Shown here piece by piece: positions 17,107 through 24,644 of a stretch of 64,000 bases of DNA (position 1 is the first letter of the stretch; each line of letters begins with the position of its first letter). The DNA is taken from the NCBI GenBank assembly GCA_025809375.1, contig CP099514.1:1178001-1242000 (forward strand), given 5' to 3'. This stretch comes from Bacillus zhangzhouensis (GTDB taxonomy: Bacteria; Bacillota; Bacilli; Bacillales; Bacillaceae). The notes beneath the pieces were generated by a model. The model searched no databases and was not told the DNA's origin. It saw nothing but the letters and a program-made list of their open reading frames with translations. The position numbers and the translations under genes were made by a program.

Positions 17107-17871
17107 ATGACGACACAAACAGTGATTGTCACAGGGGGATCAAACGGAATGGGAAAGGCGATGGCGACTCATTTGGCACTCGGGGGCTGGAATGTGGTGA
17201 TTACTGGAAGAACAGAAGAGACGCTTGAAACAACTGCAAATGAAATCAAACAGCAAGGTGGTTCGATCGCTTATTTTCTAATGGACGTGCGAAATCCAGA
17301 AGATGCTGACCAAATGGTGAAGTTTGCGGTAGATACATTTGGTGATGTGGATGCACTTATAAATAACGCGGCAGGCAACTTTTTGGTTCCAGCAGAAAAA
17401 TTGTCTCCTAACGGCTGGAAAGCGGTCATTGATATTGTGCTGAATGGTACCTTTTTTTGCAGCCATGCAGTGGGCAATTATTGGATTCGCCAAAAGAAAA
17501 GCGGACGTATGATCAACATGGTCGCCACATATGCATGGGGGGCAGGTGTTGGTGTAGCGCATTCAGCAGCCGCAAAAGCAGGCGTACTGTCGCTTACCCG
17601 AACGCTTGCAGTGGAATGGGGAAAGCAATATCGCATTCGTGTAAATGCCATTGCGCCGGGGCCAATTGAAAGAACAGGCGGTGCTGATAAACTGTGGGAA
17701 TCTGAAGAGGCTGCACAGAGAACATTAGATAGTGTTCCGCTCGGTAGACTGGGCACACCAGAAGAAATTGCAGAGCTTGCGAGTTTCTTATTATCTGAGC
17801 ATGCATCTTATATTAATGGAGATTGTATCACGATGGATGGGGGGCAATGGCTTAACCAATCACCATTTTGA
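17107..17871 (+). CDS. fadH: 2,4-dienoyl-CoA reductase FadH
   Basis: SDR enzyme (254 aa) of unsaturated fatty acid beta-oxidation, reducing 2,4-dienoyl-CoA with NADPH. GGSNGMGKA is the cofactor loop (residues 11-19) and NNAAGNF the SDR motif. The usual catalytic Tyr is Ser in HSAAAK, as known for dienoyl-CoA reductases, which use the retained Lys. In B. subtilis it is ykuF, cotranscribed with ykuG (fadG); here fadG is absent and ykuI follows directly. A FadR box controls it. Confidence 0.9.
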   Translation: MTTQTVIVTGGSNGMGKAMATHLALGGWNVVITGRTEETLETTANEIKQQGGSIAYFLMDVRNPEDADQMVKFAVDTFGDVDALINNAAGNFLVPAEKLSPNGWKAVIDIVLNGTFFCSHAVGNYWIRQKKSGRMINMVATYAWGAGVGVAHSAAAKAGVLSLTRTLAVEWGKQYRIRVNAIAPGPIERTGGADKLWESEEAAQRTLDSVPLGRLGTPEEIAELASFLLSEHASYINGDCITMDGGQWLNQSPF

Positions 17872-17935
17872 AAGACCGTGTAAGACCTGCTTTTGATATG
17901 GTATAATCACATAAAGAGAGAAGCAGGTGATGAAA

Positions 17936-19156
17936 ATGGTCGATCCATTGGATATTTTAACGAATATTGAAGATGTTTTCCCGCACTATCAAGCAATATT
18001 CAGTGCGGAAGAGCAAAAAGTGATAGGCTATGAGATTCTAGGAAGAATGAAGCTTGAATCAGAAACGGTCAGCCTAGGCTCCTTCTTTACGGATTCATCT
18101 ATTCCTGACGAATATAAATTGGAAGTAGATCACAAAGTATTGACGCAAGCACTTGATCTCTTCACAACAGCAGATGACGATTTGCTCATTTTTATTAATC
18201 ATGATGCCAATATCCTCATGCTGGATCATGGAGAAAGCTTTTTAGCACTTTTAAAGGAATATGAAGCAAGGGGCATTCAGCTTAACCGATTTGTTATTGA
18301 GTTTGCAGAGCATACGTTTAACGGCGACATTGAACAGCTATACCATACGTTAACGTATTATCGTACATATGGGATTAAAATCGCCGTCTCAAATATAGGA
18401 AAAGAAAGCAGTAATCTGGACCGGATTGCCTTGCTTTCACCTGATTTATTAAAAATAGATTTACAGGCATTAAAGGCATCGGCTCCATCTCCTTCCTATG
18501 AATATGTCTTGTACAGCATTTCATTGCTTGCGAGAAAAATAGGAGCTGCCTTAATTTATGAGGACATTGAAGCAAATTTCCAGCTGCAGTATGCGTGGAG
18601 AAATGGCGGGAGATATTTTCAAGGGTTCTATCTTCATGAGCCTGCAGGAGAATTAATCGACCGAAGCCACCGAAAAGATCAGCTTAGAGAAGAATTCCAG
18701 CAATTTATTGCCCATGAGAAAAAGAAGCTACAAGCGGTCTACGAACATTCTGAATCATTTTATAAACGAATTCATCAAGCTGTTACGACTTTAAAGAAAT
18801 CGTGCAGTACAAATGATGAGCTCATTCAAAAACTGGCACTTGAACTAACAGATTGCAGCTTTCGAATGTATATGTGTAATGAAGAAGGCTATCAAATCAC
18901 TGGAAATGTGTTTAAAAAAGAAGAAGAATGGCTGTTTCAGCCGGAGTATATAGAAAAAAATTGGAGCTGGCGTCCTTATTTCCTAGCAAATATTCTTCAA
19001 ATGAGAATTACCGGAAAAGGGTTTTTCAGTGATATTTACAGTGATTTAGAAACAGGTGAGCGGATACGTACGTTTTCTTATCCTTTAGAGGGAGATATGT
19101 ATTTGTTTATAGACCTTCCGTTTGCCTATTTATATGAGCAAGATGGCTTAATTTGA
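17936..19156 (+). CDS. ykuI: Degenerate EAL-domain c-di-GMP receptor YkuI
   Basis: About 406 aa: an EAL-type domain (residues 15-245) joined to a C-terminal PAS-like sensor domain. B. subtilis YkuI binds c-di-GMP but has no shown phosphodiesterase activity. Here the EAL signature is YEILGR and the metal-binding DDFG motif reads SNIG, so both aspartates are lost and the domain should only bind, not cut. The start at ATG 17936 follows AGGTGA; ATG 17930 is an alternative. TATAAT at 17902-17907 is the likely -10. Confidence 0.88.
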   Translation: MVDPLDILTNIEDVFPHYQAIFSAEEQKVIGYEILGRMKLESETVSLGSFFTDSSIPDEYKLEVDHKVLTQALDLFTTADDDLLIFINHDANILMLDHGESFLALLKEYEARGIQLNRFVIEFAEHTFNGDIEQLYHTLTYYRTYGIKIAVSNIGKESSNLDRIALLSPDLLKIDLQALKASAPSPSYEYVLYSISLLARKIGAALIYEDIEANFQLQYAWRNGGRYFQGFYLHEPAGELIDRSHRKDQLREEFQQFIAHEKKKLQAVYEHSESFYKRIHQAVTTLKKSCSTNDELIQKLALELTDCSFRMYMCNEEGYQITGNVFKKEEEWLFQPEYIEKNWSWRPYFLANILQMRITGKGFFSDIYSDLETGERIRTFSYPLEGDMYLFIDLPFAYLYEQDGLI

Positions 19157-19161
19157 AGGCA

Positions 19162-19329
19162 CAGCGTGAAAGACAAATCCTCGCATTCGCCCGCAGTCCT
19201 GCGTGCCAGTGCTCACGAATGTACAATTCTTCACTCGTCCTTCCAATACTTCAAACGTTTTCTATTACGCTGAAAAGAAAACAAAAGGCAAAAATGAAGA
19301 TCATTTTAGCCTTTTATCAAGAATCTGAG
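19162..19329 (+). repeat. Dispersed structured repeat, copy B
   Basis: The most diverged of the three copies, directly downstream of ykuI and in the same orientation as copy A. Outer stem CAGCGTG / TACGCTG is kept with a G-U pair, and the 3' hairpin is shortened to about AAAGGC(A)AAAAT / ATTTTAGCCTTT. The 3' edge AATCTGAG matches copy A exactly and runs straight into the terminator at 19330. Confidence 0.75.
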
Positions 19330-19352
19330 CAGCCTTTTAGGCTGTTTTTTTG
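19330..19352 (+). terminator. Terminator after ykuI and repeat B
   Basis: CAGCCT-TTT-AGGCTG followed by eight T. Confidence 0.85.
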
Positions 19353-19376
19353 ATAGAAAAAAGAAATAAAAAATGG

Positions 19377-19405
19377 TTGACAATGAAACTGATAATCATT
19401 ATCAT
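19377..19405 (+). promoter_or_regulatory. fsrA promoter with Fur box
   Basis: TTGACA (19377-19382), 17 nt, TATCAT (19400-19405). The palindrome TGATAATCATTATCA (19390-19404) is a near-perfect Fur box and overlaps the -10 element, so iron-loaded Fur would occlude it. Confidence 0.88.
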
Positions 19406-19411
19406 TTAGTT

Positions 19412-19497
19412 ATAGAGAGAAGCTACTCTCTGTTCCCCAACCCCTCTATCAGATCAAGATCCAAAAAACTTGGCGCTACCCCCGCCAAGTTTTTTTT
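19412..19497 (+). ncRNA. fsrA: Fur-regulated small RNA FsrA
   Basis: A transcription unit of about 86 nt between the Fur-controlled promoter and the terminator stem AAAACTTGGCG / CGCCAAGTTTT plus T-run. It holds no reading frame but has an early stem (AGAGAGAAGCTACTCTCT) and C-rich single-stranded tracts (CCCCAACCCC, CTACCCCC) that would pair with Shine-Dalgarno sequences. Position downstream of ykuI, size, Fur box and C-rich tracts match B. subtilis FsrA, which represses iron-rich enzymes (succinate dehydrogenase, aconitase) when iron is short. The 5' end is inferred from the -10 element. Confidence 0.88.
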
Positions 19498-19586
19498 GTG
19501 CTTCAATCTTTCCCTCCATGCATAGGACAGCCCAAACCCTCCATACATCTTAAGTGATGATAGTTAGACGGTAGGAGGGAAACATT

Positions 19587-20483
19587 ATGATCAAACGTGA
19601 CACGCGGCTGCTCATTGATTTGCCAAGACCAGATCACCCAGATGCAAATGGTGCCGCTGCTGTACAAGAATTACTCGGCGGAAAATTCGGTGAAATGTCC
19701 ACATTAAATAATTACATGTTTCAATCCTTTAACTTTAGAGGAAAACGAAAACTCAAACCGTTTTATGATCTAGTATCCAGTATTACGGCTGAAGAATTCG
19801 GTCATGTTGAGCTTGTGACCACAGCCATCAATCTCATGATTACAGGAACCACCCATGGCGGGGATCCAGATACGACGCCGATGAAGGCAGCTGTCGATAA
19901 ACGAAATACACAGCATTTTATTCAAACAGCCCAAACAGGCTATCCATTTGATTCAATGGCAAAACCTTGGACCGGAGAGAATGTGTTCTCAAGTGGCAAC
20001 CTCATTCTTGATCTTCTCCATAATTTCTTTCTTGAATGCGGCGCACGTACGCACAAAATGCGCGTATATGAAATGACGGACCATCCTACAGCAAGAGAGA
20101 TGATCGGTTATTTACTTGTCAGGGGTGGCGTGCATATTGTGGCATATGCAAAGGCACTTGAAGTAGCTACAGGAGTAGATGTTGGAAAGATGCTGCCAAT
20201 CCCAAATCTCGACAACAAATACTTTGACTCAGCGAGGAAATTTGAAGATCAGAATGTTCATACAAAACTGTACACATTTAGTGATACGGATTACAAAGAT
20301 ATCAATAAAATTTGGAAAGGCAGCCACCCGATTGATGGAAAGCCGCTGACAGTCATTGAGGGCACCCCGCAAGGTGCACCTGTGCCAGATTATAGAGAAT
20401 TACCGGAAGAGTTTGCTCCAGGCATTTCAAAAGAAGATTTTGATGAAATTGCTAAACGGCTGATGAGATCTGCTGGTTTATAA
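19587..20483 (+). CDS. Manganese catalase
   Basis: 298-aa dimanganese (non-heme) catalase that dismutates hydrogen peroxide. All ligand positions of the ferritin-like core are present with the family spacing: E36, E70, H73, E150 and H183. The C-terminal extension (PVPDYRELPEEF) is typical of the family (B. subtilis YdbD and YjqC). It sits between fsrA and ykuJ, where B. subtilis has no gene, so it is an insertion in this lineage. ATG 19587 follows AGGAGGG; no promoter is recognised upstream and transcription past the fsrA terminator is possible. Confidence 0.88.
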   Translation: MIKRDTRLLIDLPRPDHPDANGAAAVQELLGGKFGEMSTLNNYMFQSFNFRGKRKLKPFYDLVSSITAEEFGHVELVTTAINLMITGTTHGGDPDTTPMKAAVDKRNTQHFIQTAQTGYPFDSMAKPWTGENVFSSGNLILDLLHNFFLECGARTHKMRVYEMTDHPTAREMIGYLLVRGGVHIVAYAKALEVATGVDVGKMLPIPNLDNKYFDSARKFEDQNVHTKLYTFSDTDYKDINKIWKGSHPIDGKPLTVIEGTPQGAPVPDYRELPEEFAPGISKEDFDEIAKRLMRSAGL

Positions 20484-20666
20484 AATCATGGTGCATGAGA
20501 TTAGGAAAAAAACTCAAACTAAAAAAACAGATTCTTTTTCTTTTTTTGAATTCAAGAGGAAAAATATCATCTGAGAACACTTTATGGTATGATGCTTTGT
20601 AGGACTTGTGTATAATCAATACGGGTTCATCTTGAGTTGTTTTTTTGAAAGGAGTCTTTTTTTAGA

Positions 20667-20909
20667 ATGTCACAATTAATGGGTATCATTACAAGGCTGC
20701 AAAGTCTTCAAGAGACAGCAGAAGCTGCAAACGAGCCGGCACAGCGTTATTTCGAAGTGAACGGTGAGAAAATTTGTAGTGTGAAGTATTTCGAAAAAAA
20801 TCAAACGTTTGAATTGACGGTTTTTCAACAAGGGGATAAGCCAAATACTTTCCCATTTGACAACATTGATATGATTTCGATTGAGATTTTTGAGCTTCTA
20901 CAATCCTAA
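20667..20909 (+). CDS. ykuJ: Conserved small protein YkuJ
   Basis: 80 aa, nearly identical in my memory to B. subtilis YkuJ (79 aa), a small alpha/beta protein of known fold but unknown role. It begins MSQLMGIITRLQSLQETAE and has one Cys. AAAGGAGT lies about 13 nt before the ATG. It is the first of the ykuJ-ykuK-ykzF-darB group. Confidence 0.9.
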   Translation: MSQLMGIITRLQSLQETAEAANEPAQRYFEVNGEKICSVKYFEKNQTFELTVFQQGDKPNTFPFDNIDMISIEIFELLQS

Positions 20910-21053
20910 GCTGAATCGTATGAAATGTTTTTTCTGAGGATTCCTTTGTTTATTGCGGCCGTATACATGGATCATCATAGATGATGTACAAATGGAAGTT
21001 GATCAATCAGCGCATTTTTCGGATAAGAGACCATTAAAAAGGAGTTTCTTTCT

Positions 21054-21569
21054 GTGAGTGATTCTTTTTTCTACAATCTTTCTGAAGATCATTTAGCGTT
21101 TTCTGATGTCGTCATGAGAATGAAAGACTTTATTCGAAAAGACCCTAGATCCGCCTATGTGTTATCAATTGGTACGGACTCTCAGGTCAATCAAAATGTC
21201 ACAACATTTATGACTGCAATTCATCTCCACCGAATTGGCAAAGGAGCTTGGGGCTGTCTCACACAACAAGTGATCGAGAGACCTGTGCAAAGTCTTAGAG
21301 AAAAAATTTCATTAGAGACAGCGTTTAGCCAAAAGGTATGTGCAGACATCCTTGAGGGGCCTTTAACAGAACTGATGGATTTGCTTCTTCCGTTTGCTAA
21401 GGAAGGGGCAGACCTTCGTTTTGAAGCCCATCTGGATATTGGCAAAAAAGGAAATACGAAAGAGCTGATTCAGGAAATGACCGGAATGATCACAGCTATG
21501 GGAATTGAAGCAAAAATAAAACCCGACTCATATGCAGCATTTTGCTATGCCAATCGATACACAAAATAA
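21054..21569 (+). CDS. ykuK: DUF458 RNase H-like protein YkuK
   Basis: 171-aa member of the YkuK/DUF458 family, proposed to have an RNase H-like fold, with IGTDSQVN (about residues 39-46) as the conserved acidic site. No activity is established. The start is GTG 21054, 9 nt after AAAGGAG. Confidence 0.87.
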   Translation: MSDSFFYNLSEDHLAFSDVVMRMKDFIRKDPRSAYVLSIGTDSQVNQNVTTFMTAIHLHRIGKGAWGCLTQQVIERPVQSLREKISLETAFSQKVCADILEGPLTELMDLLLPFAKEGADLRFEAHLDIGKKGNTKELIQEMTGMITAMGIEAKIKPDSYAAFCYANRYTK

Positions 21570-21608
21570 ATTCCGTCATTTTTCTCCAAACCTTGTCGAA
21601 ACGTGCGG

Positions 21609-21637
21609 TTGACGATTCGTTTCTAGTTCCTTATTCT
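21609..21637 (+). promoter_or_regulatory. Sigma-A promoter upstream of ykzF
   Basis: TTGACG (21609-21614), 17 nt, TATTCT (21632-21637); spacing ideal and five of six -35 bases match. Confidence 0.6.
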
Positions 21638-21718
21638 AGCTGTATAGAGAGGAAGCAGACATTCAAAAGCCTGCTAATCAATATAAAAGCATATATGAAA
21701 CAGGGGGCCTGATGTTGA

Positions 21719-21910
21719 ATGAGCGTCATTGAAAATCGTTTTAATGAAGAAGAGAAAAAGCTATTATTAAACGTATTGCTAAATCAGGAATATGCTGTCG
21801 AATTACTAAGCAGTGAGATCAATGATATAGAATGTGGAACAAAAAATGTCGACGACAATACGTATAAGCAATTGATCACATTGTATGACAGAGTAAGGTT
21901 TGAGAATTAA
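21719..21910 (+). CDS. ykzF: Small protein YkzF
   Basis: 63-aa, acidic, helical protein (MSVIENRFNEEEKKLLL) between ykuK and darB, the position of ykzF in B. subtilis. Function unknown. The ribosome site is weak (AGGGGGC, about 11 nt upstream). A terminator follows 20 nt after the stop. The symbol rests on position and size rather than on a remembered alignment. Confidence 0.65.
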   Translation: MSVIENRFNEEEKKLLLNVLLNQEYAVELLSSEINDIECGTKNVDDNTYKQLITLYDRVRFEN

Positions 21911-21930
21911 TATTGGTTTAACATTCTATT

Positions 21931-21956
21931 AGATACTCGGGCTGAGTATCTTTTTT
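21931..21956 (+). terminator. Terminator of ykzF
   Basis: AGATACTC / GAGTATCT with a 5-nt loop, then TTTTTT. Confidence 0.85.
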
Positions 21957-21970
21957 ATGCAGAAAAAATC

Positions 21971-21981
21971 TTTCGACAAAA
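21971..21981 (-). promoter_or_regulatory. Candidate Spo0A (0A) box upstream of darB
   Basis: TTTCGACAAAA, the complement of a full 0A-box core TTTTGTCGAAA, 74 bp before the darB start. Confidence 0.4.
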
Positions 21982-22054
21982 TTCGTTTTAGTTTATGCTT
22001 ACTCGTAAAGGGGAATGTATGATTGATGATTGAGAGAAAAGAGGTCGAAGAAAC

Positions 22055-22498
22055 ATGATAGAGATAGAACCGACTCAATTGCTTGAGTCAACAGTAGCCG
22101 AGCATATGATTGATGCAGATAAAGTGGCACATGTTCAAATTGGAAATAACCTTGAGCATGCCCTATTGGTTCTAACAAAAACTGGATATACAGCCATTCC
22201 GGTATTAGACGCTTCCTATCATTTACACGGGTTAATTGGAACGAATATGATTATGGATAAAATCTTTGGTTTAGAACGAATTGAATTCGAGAAGCTGGAT
22301 CAGTTGAAAGTTGAAGAGGTCATGCTGACGGAAATTCCAAGACTCAAAACAACAGATCCTGTACTAAAAGGCGTTCACGCTGTGACAAATAATGGATTTG
22401 TCTGTGTAGAAAATGAGGAGCAGGTCTTTGAAGGCATTTTTACTCGACGAGTTGTATTAAAGCGCTTAAATGAAGTCATTCATTCGGCAAAAAAATAA
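22055..22498 (+). CDS. darB: c-di-AMP-binding CBS protein DarB (YkuL/CbpB)
   Basis: 147-aa protein with two CBS domains (about residues 15-70 and 80-140). B. subtilis DarB binds c-di-AMP and, in its apo form, stimulates the (p)ppGpp synthetase Rel and pyruvate carboxylase. The sequence matches closely, including GYTAIPVLD and NNGFVCVENEEQVFEGIFTRR. ATG 22055 follows AGAGGTCGAAGA. Together with ktrC at 54.7 kb it brings two c-di-AMP-linked proteins into this window. Confidence 0.9.
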   Translation: MIEIEPTQLLESTVAEHMIDADKVAHVQIGNNLEHALLVLTKTGYTAIPVLDASYHLHGLIGTNMIMDKIFGLERIEFEKLDQLKVEEVMLTEIPRLKTTDPVLKGVHAVTNNGFVCVENEEQVFEGIFTRRVVLKRLNEVIHSAKK

Positions 22499-22521
22499 GC
22501 TGCATCCCAGCTTATTTTTTT
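22489..22521 (+). terminator. Terminator of darB
   Basis: AAAATAAGCTG / CAGCTTATTTT with a 5-nt loop and a T-run; it overlaps the end of the gene and the -35 of ccpC. Confidence 0.88.
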
Positions 22522-22574
22522 GCCTTCATAAGTTAAAATTTTTATAATGACCATATAGAATAAGAAAAACTTAT
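22520..22574 (+). promoter_or_regulatory. ccpC promoter with CcpC box
   Basis: TTGCCT (22520-22525), 17 nt, TATAAT (22543-22548). ATAAGAAAAACTTAT (22560-22574) is an ATAA-N7-TTAT dyad, the CcpC recognition pattern, just after the start point. This supports autorepression. Confidence 0.65.
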
Positions 22575-22593
22575 AGAGAGAAAGGGGACGCTC

Positions 22594-23475
22594 ATGCAGC
22601 TTCAGGAGTTACATATGCTTGTTGTGCTAAGCGAAGAATTGAATATGAGAAAGGCTTCGGAACGGCTCTTTGTCTCTCAGCCTGCATTATCTCAAAGATT
22701 GCAGACGATCGAAAAGGAATGGGGAACCAAAATCTTTTTTCGTTCACAAAAGGGGCTGACCGTGACTTCAGCAGGTGAACAGATCATTCAATTTGCAAAA
22801 GAGGTGACGGTTGAACAGGATCGAGTGAGAGAACGAATTGATGAACTTGAGGGGGATATTCACGGTACACTCAAGCTAGCGGTGGCGTCAATTATTGGAC
22901 AGCACTGGCTGCCAAAGGTGTTAAAGCGGTATGTCGAAAAATATCCAAATGCCAAGGTGTCACTCGTTACCGGCTGGAGCAGTGAAATGCTCAAAAGCTT
23001 ATATGAAGACCACGTGCACATAGGAATCATCCGTGGAAACCCTGATTGGAAGGGGACAAAGGAATACTTGATGACAGATCATTTATATTTAGTCGATTCC
23101 GTGATCAAGGACGTGGATGAATTAATCAAGACAGAGCGGCCATTTATTCAATTTAAAAGCGACAGCACGTATTATCAGGAAATCCAGCACTGGTGGCACC
23201 AAAAATTTAAAGTATCTCCAAAGCAGACGATTTTAGTGGACCAAATTGAAACATGTAAACAAATGGCCTACCACGGCATCGGCTACGCCATTTTGCCTTC
23301 TGTTACCTTATATGACCATGAAAAAAGTGTTTATAAAACACCGCTTGTTGATGTGAACGGAGAGCAAATCGGCCGTGACACATGGCTGCTAGGCTATGAT
23401 GCGTCTTTTCAGCTAAAACAGGTGCAAGCATTTGTCGGTGTGGTTAAAGAAATGCTTGAGAGCGAGGCAGTGTAA
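22594..23475 (+). CDS. ccpC: LysR-type regulator CcpC of citrate-cycle genes
   Basis: 293-aa LysR protein; in B. subtilis it represses citZ, citB and itself, and citrate is the inducer. A winged-helix DNA-binding domain (residues 1-60, ASERLFVSQPALSQRL recognition helix) is joined to a substrate-binding domain. ATG 22594 follows GAGAAAGGGG. Readthrough from darB and a separate promoter with a CcpC box both appear possible, as in B. subtilis. Confidence 0.9.
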   Translation: MQLQELHMLVVLSEELNMRKASERLFVSQPALSQRLQTIEKEWGTKIFFRSQKGLTVTSAGEQIIQFAKEVTVEQDRVRERIDELEGDIHGTLKLAVASIIGQHWLPKVLKRYVEKYPNAKVSLVTGWSSEMLKSLYEDHVHIGIIRGNPDWKGTKEYLMTDHLYLVDSVIKDVDELIKTERPFIQFKSDSTYYQEIQHWWHQKFKVSPKQTILVDQIETCKQMAYHGIGYAILPSVTLYDHEKSVYKTPLVDVNGEQIGRDTWLLGYDASFQLKQVQAFVGVVKEMLESEAV

Positions 23476-23560
23476 AGTGCCTGATTGTAAGAAGAAGTTG
23501 CTTTTTTAGGATAAGTGCTGTCCTAGATGTTAGACACTATTTGAGGAGCGATTTCACCAA

Positions 23561-23982
23561 GTGAGAACCAAACCGTTCATCAAAATCTCTAAACCGAAAT
23601 GGGGAAATAATTTACGGCCAAGATGGCGTGAACGTTTTGCTCGTCATCTGTCAATGAAGGAACAAAAAGAGACGGTGATAGATGACTTTCTATGGCATTT
23701 ATGTAGCTCAGGAATGGTTGCATGCCTTGAAAAGCTGAAGCGATAGACGCATTTCTTCAACAGCCAAAGCACAAATGTATTGTTTTTTATCAATTTGTGA
23801 ACGAGGCGTATCTTTTCGAAAATGCCAGCTCACTTTCAATCAATGATGTACCATATCTATCTAATGATAAGGATTATAACGATATGTATGTGATGGATTG
23901 GAATGAAAAATGGACATTTGTAATGACGCATGAAACGGACTATGGTCCATATTTTATTCATATAGATGAAACGAGCGAATGA
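23561..23982 (+). pseudogene. DUF4275-family gene with a frameshift
   Basis: Two frames join into one DUF4275-like protein: the first (from GTG 23561: KPKWGNNLRPRWRERFARHL ... HLCSSGMVACLEK) stops at TAG near 23744, and the second frame continues from the same place as AEAIDAFLQQPKHKCIVFYQ and ends DYGPYFIHIDETSE. The switch lies at the run GAAAAG (about 23726-23731), where one added A restores the frame. No canonical slippery site is present, so decay or a sequencing error is more likely than recoding. The ribosome site GAGGAG is rather far (about 14 nt). Confidence 0.75.
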
Positions 23983-24005
23983 TCAAGCCATGATTCTTTC
24001 GACAT

Positions 24006-24042
24006 AAAAAGCCCGCTTTCCAGTTGGAATGAGCGGGTTTTT
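24006..24042 (+). terminator. Terminator after the DUF4275 gene
   Basis: AAAAGCCCGCT / AGCGGGTTTTT with a loop of about 14 nt. Confidence 0.85.
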
Positions 24043-24087
24043 CATTTGGTTATGCTCATCTTGATCAATGTCTTTTCATAAAAATAT

Positions 24088-24146
24088 TTGACAATGAAAA
24101 TCATTATCATTTAAAGTGTACATATAATAATTGAAAATCATTATCA
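24088..24146 (+). promoter_or_regulatory. ykuNOP promoter region with two Fur boxes
   Basis: TGAAAATCATTATCA occurs twice, at 24095-24109 and 24132-24146, exactly 37 bp apart. The first follows TTGACA (24088-24093), with TAAAGT 18 nt further on as the likely -10; a TATAAT at 24123-24128 is an alternative. This fits strong Fur repression of the flavodoxin operon. Confidence 0.85.
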
Positions 24147-24167
24147 TTTAGATGAGGTGACCGATAG

Positions 24168-24644
24168 ATGAAAGCACTAATTGCATTTGCCAGTATGTCT
24201 GGAAATACGGAAGATATGGCAGCGATCTTAAAGCAAACACTTGAAGGAAAAGGGATAGATACAGAGATGATGGAATTTGAAGATACGAACGCAGAAGACC
24301 TTTCTTCATACGATTACGTATTCATTGGTTCTTATACATGGGGTGATGGAGATTTGCCTTATGAAGCAGAGGATTTTTATGAAGAGGTCTCTACTCTTGA
24401 ACTTAGTCACATAAAGGCAGCTGTCTTTGGATCTGGTGATTACAGCTATCCGAAGTTTTGTGAGGCCGTTCATACATTTCATGACATGCTGAAATCAACG
24501 GGTGCATCTGTTTTTCCTGAAACATTAAAAATGGAGCTTGCACCTGATACAGCTGAAGATGTGGCCTGCTGTCAGGAATTTGCAGCGAGCTTTTTAACGT
24601 GGGCCGCTTTGTCTGAGAAACGAGTGGAAAATCATGTTTCATAA
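24168..24644 (+). CDS. ykuN: Flavodoxin YkuN
   Basis: 158-aa short-chain flavodoxin that replaces ferredoxin as an electron carrier (for example to fatty-acid desaturase or cytochrome P450) when iron is scarce. FMN phosphate-loop SMSGNTEDM (residues 9-17) and the ring-binding YTWGDGDLP and SGDYSYPKFC loops are visible. It is first in the ykuN-ykuO-ykuP operon under two Fur boxes; the start follows GAGGTGA. Its end overlaps ykuO by 11 bp. Confidence 0.93.
   Translation: MKALIAFASMSGNTEDMAAILKQTLEGKGIDTEMMEFEDTNAEDLSSYDYVFIGSYTWGDGDLPYEAEDFYEEVSTLELSHIKAAVFGSGDYSYPKFCEAVHTFHDMLKSTGASVFPETLKMELAPDTAEDVACCQEFAASFLTWAALSEKRVENHVS

Noticed and set aside
17457-17669. Frames in other phases of fadH
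   Set aside because: They are overlapped by the well-conserved SDR frame.
23726-23731. Programmed frameshift in the DUF4275 gene
   Set aside because: No X-XXY-YYZ heptamer in the right phase and no downstream structure; a deletion is simpler.
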